DNA from: Verrucomicrobia bacterium UBA2460
Lineage (GTDB): Bacteria; Verrucomicrobiota; Verrucomicrobiia; Methylacidiphilales; Verrucolacustridaceae
Length of the DNA stretch: 8,892 nucleotides
Direction: 5' to 3'
Assembly: GCA_002342345.1 (NCBI GenBank)
Contig: DDPU01000041.1
Coordinates: forward strand, 3,374 to 12,265
Of this stretch, positions 1 through 7,420 are shown in pieces. Position 1 is the stretch's first letter; every line of letters begins with the position of its first letter. The notes under the pieces are model-generated. The model did not search any database. It was given only the letters and a program-made list of their open reading frames with translations, and was not told where the DNA came from. A program made the position numbers and the translations under genes.

Positions 1-2268
1 AAGGAGAAAAAGGACCAGCCCCTGGTGGCCTATTTTTCCGCGGAATTCGGCTTCCACGAGTCCCTGCCGGTCTATTCCGGGGGTCTCGGTATTCTCGCGG
101 GTGACCATTGCAAATCGGCCAGCGACCTTGGCCTGCCTTTTGTGGCGGTGGGGTTGCTCTACCGCTTTGGTTACTTTTCCCAAAAGATCAACCGGGACGG
201 CTGGCAGGAGGCCAACATCGTCGACAACGTCTTCCACGACCTGCCGGTGCGCGAGGCATTGGCGGCGGACGGAAAGACGCCGGTGGTGGTTGAGCTCGAC
301 ATGCCCGGGCGGAAGGTGAAGGCGAAGGTCTGGGAGGTCCGGATCGGCCTGACCCGCTTATTCCTTCTCGACACCGACCTGCCTTCCAACGCCCCGGACG
401 ACCGCAACATCACCTACCAGCTGTACGGCGGGGATCACGACATGCGGGTGCGCCAGGAGATCGTTTTGGGCATTGGCGGGGTGAAGGCCATTGATGCCAT
501 GGGACTGCGGCCCTCCGTCTTCCACATGAACGAGGGTCACGCGGCGTTCCTCGGCTTGGAACGCATCCGGATGCTGGTCGACCGCGAAAAACTTTCCTTC
601 ATCGAGGCGCTCCAATCCGTGGCGGCCAGCAGCATTTTCACCACCCATACTCCCGTGCCGGCGGGGAACGATGCCTTCGACCCGAAGCTGATGGAAAAGT
701 ATTTTGCCGATTACATCCGGGATTGTCGCATCGGTTTCGACGACCTGCTCAAGCTGGGGCGTCCCTGGGCGCACCCGGAGGAGGAGCCGTTCAGCATGAC
801 GATTCTTGCCCTGCGGCTTTCCCGTCAGGCCAACGGGGTGAGCGCGATCCATGGCCGCGTTTCGCGCGAGATGTGGCAGACGGTCTGGCCGGGGGTTCCA
901 AAAAAGGAGATCCCCATCCGCCACGTGACCAACGGCATCCACACCTTCACCTGGATGGCCCCGGAGATCCGACAGCTCCTCGAAAAGGAGGAGGGTGCCT
1001 TCACCGAGGACGACCTGGCCGAGGTCGCCCAGTGGAAAAAGAGAGCCAATTTCAAGGATCAGGATTATTGGACCGTTCACCAGAAGCTGAAGACCCGTCT
1101 CCTGGAATTCGTCCGGGAGAGCGCCAAAAACCAACGGATCCGCAACGGGGTGAAGCCCGAGGAGATCCGCTCCGCCCAGCTGATGCTGGATCCCAAGGCG
1201 CTGACCATCGGCTTCGCCCGCCGATTTGCCACCTACAAGCGGGCGGCCCTGCTGTTCCGCGACCTGGAAAAACTGGCGGCGATCGTTAACGATCCGAAGC
1301 ATCCCGTGCAGTTCGTCTTTGCCGGCAAGTCCCATCCTGCGGATGAGGGGGGCAAGAAACTGATCCAGATGATCGTGAAGGCTTCGGAGATGCCGGTCTT
1401 TAAAAACAAAATCGTCTTCGTGGAGAATTATGACTTCAACGTCGCCCGGCATCTTTATCACGGCTGCGATGTCTGGCTGAACAACCCGACCCGCCCCCTC
1501 GAGGCCAGCGGCACGAGCGGGGAGAAGGTCATCACCAACGGATGTCTCAACTTCTCCGTCCGGGACGGCTGGTGGGACGAGGCCTTTGACGGCACGAACG
1601 GCTGGGCCATCGGGGAGGACGGACTTCGGTTGGAGCCCGAAGTGCAGGACGAGTTCGACGCCTTCTCCATCTACGAAATTCTCCAGCACGAGATTGTGCC
1701 GCTTTATTATGACCGGGATTCCAACGGCGTGCCCAAGCGCTGGATTGACCGGGTGCGGCGCAGCCTGATGACCATCGGGCCCGTCTACAACACCCAGCGC
1801 ATGGTGGCGGAATATGCGGAAAACTTTTACCGAAAGGCGGCCGAAAAGGGCCGGATGTTTGAGGAAAACAAATTTGCCAAGTCCCGGGATCTGGCGGTTT
1901 GGAAGGACAGGATGCGCAATAGTTGGGCGGAGGTGAAGGCGAACGGGGTGACCTGGGCTGGAGGCAACGGCGCGACGGTGAGCGTGGGTGACCAGGTCTC
2001 CGTTACCGCCCAGGTCCATCTGGGCTCCCTGAAAAATGAGGAGGTGGCGGTGGAGGCCTATATGAAGGCGGTCGATCCGAATGGTCCCTCCATGGCCACC
2101 CGTCTGGAGCCGACGGGAGAGGTTTCCCAGGGATGGGCCAAGTATGCCGGCCGTTTGGAGGTGAAAGATTCCGGTAATTTCCAGTTTAATGTCCGGGTGC
2201 GGCCCTCCAACCCCTCCCTAACCCAGTCGCATGAGCTAAGGTTAATTACTTGGGCGGCTAATTCATAA
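1..2268 (+). CDS. glgP: Alpha-glucan (glycogen/maltodextrin) phosphorylase, 5'-truncated by window edge
   Basis: This GT35 enzyme uses phosphate and pyridoxal phosphate to release glucose-1-phosphate from the ends of glycogen or maltodextrin in the cytoplasm. The frame is open from base 1, and the conserved block VAYFSAEFGFHESLPVYSGG begins at 25, so the GTG at 25 is internal rather than the start. Family members of the Thermotoga type are about 850 residues, so roughly the first 100 (the N-terminal DUF3417 region) lie upstream. Visible motifs are HMNEGH (523-540), TTHTPVPAG (640-666), RRFATYKR (1219-1242) and the cofactor-lysine segment EASGTSGEK (1501-1527), with the predicted PLP-binding Lys codon at 1525-1527. 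The usual Met before this Lys appears to be Glu. A beta-rich C-terminal extension (about 1960-2265) is typical of this subfamily. The stop is TAA, followed 35 nt later by a terminator, so it is probably transcribed separately from the hopanoid genes. Family assignment is very secure; the exact substrate preference is not. Confidence 0.95.
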   Translation, partial: KEKKDQPLVAYFSAEFGFHESLPVYSGGLGILAGDHCKSASDLGLPFVAVGLLYRFGYFSQKINRDGWQEANIVDNVFHDLPVREALAADGKTPVVVELDMPGRKVKAKVWEVRIGLTRLFLLDTDLPSNAPDDRNITYQLYGGDHDMRVRQEIVLGIGGVKAIDAMGLRPSVFHMNEGHAAFLGLERIRMLVDREKLSFIEALQSVAASSIFTTHTPVPAGNDAFDPKLMEKYFADYIRDCRIGFDDLLKLGRPWAHPEEEPFSMTILALRLSRQANGVSAIHGRVSREMWQTVWPGVPKKEIPIRHVTNGIHTFTWMAPEIRQLLEKEEGAFTEDDLAEVAQWKKRANFKDQDYWTVHQKLKTRLLEFVRESAKNQRIRNGVKPEEIRSAQLMLDPKALTIGFARRFATYKRAALLFRDLEKLAAIVNDPKHPVQFVFAGKSHPADEGGKKLIQMIVKASEMPVFKNKIVFVENYDFNVARHLYHGCDVWLNNPTRPLEASGTSGEKVITNGCLNFSVRDGWWDEAFDGTNGWAIGEDGLRLEPEVQDEFDAFSIYEILQHEIVPLYYDRDSNGVPKRWIDRVRRSLMTIGPVYNTQRMVAEYAENFYRKAAEKGRMFEENKFAKSRDLAVWKDRMRNSWAEVKANGVTWAGGNGATVSVGDQVSVTAQVHLGSLKNEEVAVEAYMKAVDPNGPSMATRLEPTGEVSQGWAKYAGRLEVKDSGNFQFNVRVRPSNPSLTQSHELRLITWAANS

Positions 2269-2302
2269 ATAATTGATCATCAGTGTTTAGTGCTATTTTC
2301 GG

Positions 2303-2322
2303 TTCGGTTTGACCGAATTTTT
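2303..2322 (+). terminator. Rho-independent terminator after glgP
   Basis: A perfect 6-bp inverted repeat TTCGGT / ACCGAA with a 3-nt loop (TTG) is followed at once by five T (2318-2322). Two G bases before the stem (2301-2302) could add G-U pairs with the T-tract. It starts 35 nt after the glgP stop and lies upstream of the squalene-hopene cyclase start. The structure is read directly; termination itself is inferred. Confidence 0.75.
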
Positions 2323-2344
2323 CACCCCGCTAGGGTCTGGGGCT

Positions 2345-4339
2345 ATGTCGAATCCCGTTTTGCCGGCGGAATCCAGGCGGACGTCCACCCCCAGTCCTGA
2401 GTTGGTTGGGTTGGATCCGGCTGATGTCGACCTTTCCGCGGTCGAAAAGACCGTGCAAGCCTGCCGGGACCATCTGCTCGGTTTACAGAAACCCGAGGGT
2501 TACTGGGTGGGGGAGCTGTTTGTGGACAGCACGGTGGCCTGTGATTACCACCTGCTGATGTATTTGCGCGGCAAGGTGGATCGCGCCAAGGAAGCCAAGA
2601 TCGTCCGCCATATCCTGCAACGGCAACTGCCCGACGGCGGTTGGCCCATTTACCCGGGCGGGCCCAGCAACGTGACCGCAACGGTCAAGGCCTACTTCAG
2701 CCTGAAGCTGGCGGGATTCACCCCGGATGAGCCCGAGATGCGCAAGGCCCGGGCCGCGGCCATGCGTCTGGGCGGGATTCCGAGCACGAACACCTACTGC
2801 AAATTCTATCTTGCGATGTTCGGGCAGTATCCGTGGAGGTATCTCCCCAACATTCCCCCGGAAATCCTGCTCCTGCCGAGGTGGGCGCCGTTTGACATGT
2901 CGGAAATGAGTTCCTGGACCCGCGCCATCGTGGTGCCGATGGCGATCATCCGGAGCTTCCGCCCGGTCACCCATCTGCCGCCGGAAAAACAGCTCCACGA
3001 GCTGTATCCGTACGGCGTGGAGGGCGGGCCCTTTTTCCATCCCGTGGAAAACCGTTTCTTCTCGATGAAGAATTTCTTCGTCCGGGTCAACGAATTGCTG
3101 GGCTTCCTGGAAAGCCTTCCCTGGAAACCGTTCCGCAAGAAGGCGCTGAAAGTCGCCGAGAAGTGGATCAAGGACCGTACCGGACCGGAGTCCGAGGGCT
3201 TGGCGGCGATCTTCCCCTCCATGATGAATGCGATCCTGGCGTTCCGTTGTCTCGGGTATGACGACAATGACCCCTGGATGGTCAAGGCGGTGAAGGATCT
3301 GGAGGGATTGGAAGTGGACGATCCGGCCAACGGGGACTTCCGCGTCCAGCCCTGCCTTAGCCCGGTCTGGGACACCGCGATCACCCTGACGGCCCTCGGC
3401 GCCGCCGGCGTGAAGCCCGATCACCCGGCAATGCAGAAGGGGGCCGACTGGCTTCTTTCCAAGGAAGTGAAAATGCGCGGCGACTACGTGATGAAGAACC
3501 CGACACCGATCACCGGTGGCTGGGCCTTTGAGTTCTTCAACGACTGGTATCCCGATGTCGACGACACCGCCAAGGTGCTCCTCGGCCTGCGCCAGGCAAA
3601 GGCCTCCAACCCGAACCAGCAGAAAGAGGCGATGGACCGCGGCCTGGGTTGGGCGATGAGTTTCCAGTGCGACAACGGCGGGTACGCCGCCTTCGACAAG
3701 AACGTGAACAAGGCCTGGTTGGAGGACGTGCCCTTCGCCGACCACAACGCCATCCTCGACCCGCCCTGCGCCGACATCACCGGCAGGTTGTTGGAAACAA
3801 TGGGCAAACTGGGCGTCCCCAAAAGCCATCCGCAGATCCAGCGGGCCCTGGCTTTCCTGCGCAAGACCCAGGAGGAGGACGGCTCCTGGTTTGGCCGCTG
3901 GGGTGTGAACTATGTCTACGGCACCTGGCAGGCCCTGCGCGGCCTGCGCGCCATCGGGTACGACATGAACGACACCTGGGTGGTTCGCGCCCGTGACTGG
4001 CTCGAGTGCACCCAGAATCCCGACGGCGGTTGGGGCGAAAGCTGCGGCTCCTACGATGACCCCCGGATGAAGGGGAGGGGAATCAGTACCGCCTCCCAAA
4101 CCGGCTGGGGGCTGATGGGGTTGCTCGCCTGCGGGGATATTCAACGGCCCAGCGTGCGCCGGGCGGTCCGTTATCTGGTGGAAACCCAGGCCAAGGACGG
4201 AAGCTGGGAGGAGAAGCTCATCACCGGCACCGGCTTCCCCTGCGTCTTCTACCTTCGCTACGACATGTACCGGAACAACTGGCCGCTCCTCGCCTTGGGC
4301 GAGTACCTCGAGATGGTCCGGGCGTCCGGGGTCCGCTAA
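2345..4339 (+). CDS. shc: Squalene-hopene cyclase
   Basis: This enzyme (also called HpnF) cyclises squalene to hopene and hopanol at the membrane; it is the committed hopanoid step. The 664-residue product has the family's usual length (about 630-690). The protonating DXDD motif is DVDD at residues 404-407, within WYPDVDDTAKVLLGL. QW repeats (QxxxGxW) are at 48-54, 94-100, 441-447 (ending Y), 509-515, 557-563 and 615-621. Also seen are SPVWDT (339-344) and the C-terminal block GTGFP...YDMYRNNWPLLALGEY (628-654). No cleavable signal peptide is visible; the family binds membranes monotopically. ATG 2345 was chosen over an in-frame TTG at 2309, because the TTG lies inside the glgP terminator hairpin and the added residues show no family similarity. 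A weak TAGGG at 2331-2335 is the only Shine-Dalgarno-like match. hpnG follows 35 nt downstream on the same strand. The specific assignment as squalene rather than oxidosqualene cyclase rests on the motifs and on the hpnCDE genes nearby. Confidence 0.96.
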   Translation: MSNPVLPAESRRTSTPSPELVGLDPADVDLSAVEKTVQACRDHLLGLQKPEGYWVGELFVDSTVACDYHLLMYLRGKVDRAKEAKIVRHILQRQLPDGGWPIYPGGPSNVTATVKAYFSLKLAGFTPDEPEMRKARAAAMRLGGIPSTNTYCKFYLAMFGQYPWRYLPNIPPEILLLPRWAPFDMSEMSSWTRAIVVPMAIIRSFRPVTHLPPEKQLHELYPYGVEGGPFFHPVENRFFSMKNFFVRVNELLGFLESLPWKPFRKKALKVAEKWIKDRTGPESEGLAAIFPSMMNAILAFRCLGYDDNDPWMVKAVKDLEGLEVDDPANGDFRVQPCLSPVWDTAITLTALGAAGVKPDHPAMQKGADWLLSKEVKMRGDYVMKNPTPITGGWAFEFFNDWYPDVDDTAKVLLGLRQAKASNPNQQKEAMDRGLGWAMSFQCDNGGYAAFDKNVNKAWLEDVPFADHNAILDPPCADITGRLLETMGKLGVPKSHPQIQRALAFLRKTQEEDGSWFGRWGVNYVYGTWQALRGLRAIGYDMNDTWVVRARDWLECTQNPDGGWGESCGSYDDPRMKGRGISTASQTGWGLMGLLACGDIQRPSVRRAVRYLVETQAKDGSWEEKLITGTGFPCVFYLRYDMYRNNWPLLALGEYLEMVRASGVR

Positions 4340-4348
4340 TCCCCCCGA

Positions 4349-4370
4349 CTGCGGCATTCTCCGCGGTTTT
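4349..4370 (+). terminator. Hairpin with T-tract between shc and hpnG (possible attenuator or weak terminator)
   Basis: A 6-bp stem CTGCGG / CCGCGG with one T-G wobble and a 6-nt loop (CATTCT) is followed by TTTT (4367-4370). It starts 9 nt after the shc stop and ends 4 nt before the hpnG ATG, in the place where a ribosome site would be expected. The structure is read directly. Whether it ends, attenuates or merely separates transcripts is not known, and the T-tract is short. Confidence 0.4.
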
Positions 4371-4374
4371 CCCC

Positions 4375-5130
4375 ATGTCTTCCGTTCCCTTGCTACCCGT
4401 TGGGATCCTGTTTCCCATGGAATTTGAGGCGGAACCGACCTGGAAACGGATCGGCGGAAAAAGCGGCCTGTCGGCAGGCCTGGAAACCCTCAAGGGAGCC
4501 TGGAAGGACCTGCCGGTGGTGTCGGCCCGGATCGGGATGGGGCATGCGGGACTGGATAAAAAAGTGGAGGCTTGGCTGACGGAACATCCCTGCCGTGGTG
4601 TGATCCTGGCTGGGTTGGCCGGGGCCCTGAATCCGGACTGGGACGAGGGGGATCTCAGTTCGTGCCATGCGGAGGCCTGGCCGGAGTTTGCCGTGTGGGC
4701 ACGGTCCAAACCGGCAGTGCGCGCCGGCAAGTGGCACACGGCCCACGAGATCATCGAGACGGGGCTGGCAAAGCTGGAACTGGGAAGAAAGACGGGGTGT
4801 GGTCTGGTGGAAATGGAATGGGATTATGTGGCCGAGGCTTGCCGGAAGCGGGATGTGCCCCTCGTCGGCCTCAGGGCGGTGAGCGACCACGCGGACAAAC
4901 TGCTACCGGCGGATCTCTTGCTTTTGGGGTGCGATGCGATCACCGGGAAAAGCACCCCGCTGAAGATTGCACTGCATTTGGCCCTGCGTCCGTGGCGGTT
5001 GCGGGAGCTGCTTCCCGCGGTGGGGGGCTGCACTCATGCGAGGAATGTGATGTCAAAGGCGCTGGGGGAGTTTCTGGATTGGGTGGGTGGGGAAACCAGG
5101 GATTCCGGGGGCCAGGGGTTGCGGGGTTAA
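4375..5130 (+). CDS. hpnG: Probable HpnG, hopanoid-associated nucleoside phosphorylase
   Basis: HpnG is thought to remove adenine from adenosylhopane by phosphorolysis, leading to (phospho)ribosylhopane, a precursor of bacteriohopanetetrol-type side chains. The 251-residue product has the layout of the PNP/MTAN nucleoside phosphorylase fold. A first strand GILFPMEFEAE (10-20) places E16 where MTAN has its catalytic Glu. Next come a glycine-rich ARIGMGHAG (51-59), GVILAGLAGALNP (75-87), a VEMEWD segment (145-150) matching the MTAN VDMES ribose-binding motif, and SDHAD (170-174) matching the catalytic Asp motif. The call as HpnG rather than MTAN or futalosine hydrolase rests on position next to shc and on the divergent sequence. 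ATG 4375 keeps the whole first strand; TTG 4390 is possible, and ATG 4417 would cut into the strand. No Shine-Dalgarno is visible. It probably shares a transcript with shc. The last dozen residues (ETRDSGGQGLRG) look unstructured. Confidence 0.75.
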   Translation: MSSVPLLPVGILFPMEFEAEPTWKRIGGKSGLSAGLETLKGAWKDLPVVSARIGMGHAGLDKKVEAWLTEHPCRGVILAGLAGALNPDWDEGDLSSCHAEAWPEFAVWARSKPAVRAGKWHTAHEIIETGLAKLELGRKTGCGLVEMEWDYVAEACRKRDVPLVGLRAVSDHADKLLPADLLLLGCDAITGKSTPLKIALHLALRPWRLRELLPAVGGCTHARNVMSKALGEFLDWVGGETRDSGGQGLRG

Positions 5131-5233
5131 GGAATTTCCGAACCGGAATTTTGGATTTGGAATTGGAGGGTATGGTCGGGCCGACTTTGTCAGGCGGCCG
5201 CGATTATCTCACGGAGGCAACCTCACCAAATGT
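5131..5233. other. Convergent intergenic gap with GGAATTT repeats and small hairpins
   Basis: This 103-nt gap separates the two convergent units. GGAATTT or near copies occur at 5131-5137, 5145-5152, 5153-5158 (GGATTT) and 5159-5164. A hairpin TTCCG-AAC-CGGAA spans 5136-5148 and is followed by TTTT (5149-5152), a weak terminator candidate for hpnG. A second palindrome, GTCGGGCCGAC, lies at 5175-5185. No strong terminator for the minus-strand unit was seen, and no gene fits here. Confidence 0.5.
5136..5152 (+). terminator. Weak intrinsic terminator candidate after hpnG
   Basis: A 5-bp perfect stem (TTCCG / CGGAA) with a 3-nt loop is followed by four T, starting 6 nt after the hpnG stop. The stem is short, so function is uncertain. 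Confidence 0.3.
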
Positions 5234-7420
5234 TCAACCCACCGCATCGGCGGCTTGAAAGCCGGAAAGGACGGCGCCCTCGATGGTGGCGGGGAGGCCG
5301 GTTTCGGTCCAATCGCCGGCGAGAAAGAGATTTTCCACCGAGGTGACCGGACCGGGTCGGGCCAACGGCATGCCGGGTTGGCCCCAAAAGGTGGCATCGC
5401 GCGATTTGTAGACGACATGGTGGGTGACCTTGGCCTCCCGGCTTTCCGGAACCATCCGCTGAATCTCGCCCAGGATCAGCTCCACCAGATATTTTCCGGT
5501 CTGGTCGATCAGGTCGGTGACGGCGCTGATCACGGCCGCGTAGAGGTGGCCGGTTGAGCCGGCGGGCAGGGTGGACGTGCGGTCAAAAACCCAGTGAAGC
5601 GGGGAATCGAGAAATCCGGTGATGAGGTGGGGCGTGAGGGGGCGGTCGGTCCAAAGGTGGATTCCGAGGATCGGCCCCGGCTTGAGCATGGCGGCCAGCT
5701 GGGAGGCCCGATCGACCGCGGGGATCATCCTGGCGGCGGGGGTCCAGGGGACCGCCAACACAACCACGTCGTATTTTTCCTCCGTGCCGTCCTTGAACTT
5801 CACCGTCCGGACATGCTGATGGATCTCGTCGTATTCCAACTGTTCCACCGGTGTGCCGGTGCGGATCCTGCCCTCCGCCGATTCCAGAAAGGCGTTGAGT
5901 TCGGGGCTGAGAAGCCCGGAGAGGCCGTCCTTGTCTAGGTAGATGGCGGCGTCCTGCGAGGTGCCAAAGAGGCCGCGCCGGGTCACCTCCCAGAAGAGGC
6001 AGGCATCGGCGAGCTGGATGGGGGCGTTGAGTGCGGCAAGGCAGAAAGGCTCCCACAGGGCTCGAACCGAGCCGGGAGTCTGGCGGACCCGCTCGAGCCA
6101 TGCCTGGACGGTTTCGCCCTGTTTGGGCGGCATGCTGCGGGCCCGACCGGGAAGATGAAGGATCGCCCAGCGGTCGAGCCAGGTGAGTTCGCGGAAGCCA
6201 AACAGGCCGGCGAGCAGGTGGAATGGGGGAGGGAGAGGCGAGGAACGGAGAACGGTTTGCCCTTTTTTTGGGCTGACAAAGTGCAGGTCCAGCCGGTCGT
6301 GGCGCTCGAGCCGGTCGAGATTCCCCATCTCGGCGACCAGGGCAAGGGTCTCGTGATAACAGCCCATCAGGATGTGTTGGCCGTTGTCGATGACGGTGCC
6401 GGTCTTGGCCTCCCGGTAGCTGTGGGCCCGGCCGCCAAGCTGGGGCTTGGCCTCGATCAGCTCGACAAGGTGGCCTTCGCGGGCCAGGGAGAAAGCCGCG
6501 GAACAGCCGGCATAGCCGCCGCCGATCACGGCAATGCGAGCGGGGGCTCGCCGCGGGGCGATCTCCCGCTTGAGCAGTTTTTGACCCCGCCGAAGGGCGA
6601 GGAGCTTTTCCCAGCGGGAGAGTTTGATCGGGCCCCTGAGCACGTCGAACTTCCGGCGGCGGATTTTTTCCAGGAGGTCGCGGTACACCTCGGTCATGAG
6701 GAGGGCGGCGGCAAGGCGGGGGCGGTCGGCTTCCGGCAGGAGACGGTCGGCCTTTTCAAAATAGTGGCGGGCGCGGAAATACTGCATCCGCAGGAGCCGG
6801 TTCATCCCCGGGGTGAGATGGGAGCCCTGAAAATCCGCCTCTTGCACGCCGAAGGCCTCCCATTCCGATCGGGGAATGTAGATCCGGCCGAAACGTTTCA
6901 GATCGTAGGCGACATCGCGCAGGATATTGGTGAGTTGAAAGGCCATGCCGAGGGCAATGGCGTAGTCGCGTGCGGCGCGGGTCTGGCAGCAGAAGATGTT
7001 GATGGAGACGAGCCCGACGGCGGAAGCCACCCCGTAGCAGTATTTGCGGAGCTCCTCGAAGTTCTCGTAGCGGCTTTTGGCCAGGTCCATTTCCACCCCG
7101 TCGAGAATTTCGAGGAGTGGCTCGGGAGGGATGAGGTACTGGCGGACAACGGGGGCCAGTTCCTTGGCAAGGGGCTGCTCGGGGCTGCCGTGATAGATGG
7201 CGCGAATATCCTCCCGCCATTGGTGGAGGCGGGCCTGGCGCATTGGCAACGGGGCGGTGGTTTCGTCGACCACATCGTCGACGGTGCGGCAGAAGGCGTA
7301 AAAGGTGGACATGGCCCGGCGCTGCTCCTTGGGCAGGCAGATGAAGGAGAGGGCGAGGTTGGAACCGCTCTTGCGGGTGATGCGTTCTCCGGCGCCTCCC
7401 GGGAGATGGGCGGACTTCAT
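5234..7420 (-). CDS. hpnDE: HpnD-HpnE fusion: presqualene diphosphate synthase plus hydroxysqualene dehydroxylase
   Basis: One uninterrupted 728-residue frame joins two enzymes that are usually separate. Residues about 20-285 are a squalene/phytoene synthase domain of HpnD type. It has an N-terminal SGSN..LSF..LP segment, the first Asp-rich motif DDVVD (48-52), the second in QLTNILRDVAYD (162-173), and RIYIPRSEW (179-187). HpnD condenses two farnesyl diphosphates to presqualene diphosphate. After a basic linker of about 10 residues (KREIAPRRAP), residues about 295-728 form an FAD amine-oxidase-like enzyme. It has a dinucleotide site IAVIGGGYAG (296-305), an acidic strand end ELIEAKPQLGGRAHS (320-334) and the C-terminal FAD motif FLAGDWTETGLPATIEGAVLSG (699-720). 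This matches HpnE, which reduces hydroxysqualene to squalene. Each domain has near full length for its family. The start overlaps the hpnC stop as ATGA, indicating translational coupling. No stop or frameshift lies at the junction. The alternative of two genes joined by a sequencing error seems unlikely, as one frame reads through cleanly. Confidence 0.93.
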   Translation of the reverse strand: MKSAHLPGGAGERITRKSGSNLALSFICLPKEQRRAMSTFYAFCRTVDDVVDETTAPLPMRQARLHQWREDIRAIYHGSPEQPLAKELAPVVRQYLIPPEPLLEILDGVEMDLAKSRYENFEELRKYCYGVASAVGLVSINIFCCQTRAARDYAIALGMAFQLTNILRDVAYDLKRFGRIYIPRSEWEAFGVQEADFQGSHLTPGMNRLLRMQYFRARHYFEKADRLLPEADRPRLAAALLMTEVYRDLLEKIRRRKFDVLRGPIKLSRWEKLLALRRGQKLLKREIAPRRAPARIAVIGGGYAGCSAAFSLAREGHLVELIEAKPQLGGRAHSYREAKTGTVIDNGQHILMGCYHETLALVAEMGNLDRLERHDRLDLHFVSPKKGQTVLRSSPLPPPFHLLAGLFGFRELTWLDRWAILHLPGRARSMPPKQGETVQAWLERVRQTPGSVRALWEPFCLAALNAPIQLADACLFWEVTRRGLFGTSQDAAIYLDKDGLSGLLSPELNAFLESAEGRIRTGTPVEQLEYDEIHQHVRTVKFKDGTEEKYDVVVLAVPWTPAARMIPAVDRASQLAAMLKPGPILGIHLWTDRPLTPHLITGFLDSPLHWVFDRTSTLPAGSTGHLYAAVISAVTDLIDQTGKYLVELILGEIQRMVPESREAKVTHHVVYKSRDATFWGQPGMPLARPGPVTSVENLFLAGDWTETGLPATIEGAVLSGFQAADAVG
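7417..7420 (-). promoter_or_regulatory. ATGA stop-start overlap coupling hpnC to hpnDE
   Basis: On the minus strand the hpnDE start ATG (7420-7418) and the hpnC stop TGA (7419-7417) share ATGA. No good Shine-Dalgarno precedes the hpnDE start at normal spacing (only GGCGG touching the ATG), so re-initiation by ribosomes that finish hpnC is the likely route. The overlap is seen; coupling is inferred. Confidence 0.8.

Noticed and set aside
358..2019. Long minus-strand open frame (553 codons) antisense to glgP
   Set aside because: It is a shadow of the GC-rich phosphorylase gene: the translation is rich in G, H, V, L and R without any family motif, while the plus frame has all GT35 motifs.
2273..2299. 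Possible shc promoter TTGATC-N15-TATTTT with a TG extension
   Set aside because: The spacer is short, both boxes match only 4 of 6, and transcripts would start inside the glgP terminator hairpin. The shc promoter remains unidentified.
2309..2344. TTG start that would extend squalene-hopene cyclase by 12 residues
   Set aside because: It lies inside the glgP terminator hairpin, has no Shine-Dalgarno, and adds residues unlike the family.
2483..4357. Minus-strand open frame of 624 codons antisense to shc
   Set aside because: No recognisable domain and shadow-like composition; the plus strand encodes a full squalene-hopene cyclase with DXDD and QW motifs.
5194..5201. GCGGCCGC palindrome in the convergent gap
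   Set aside because: An 8-bp palindrome is expected by chance in DNA this rich in G and C, and nothing around it supports a role.
5234..6540. hpnE as a separate gene with its own start near the FAD site
   Set aside because: The frame runs unbroken from the HpnD domain into the FAD site, with no Shine-Dalgarno or Met start at the junction.
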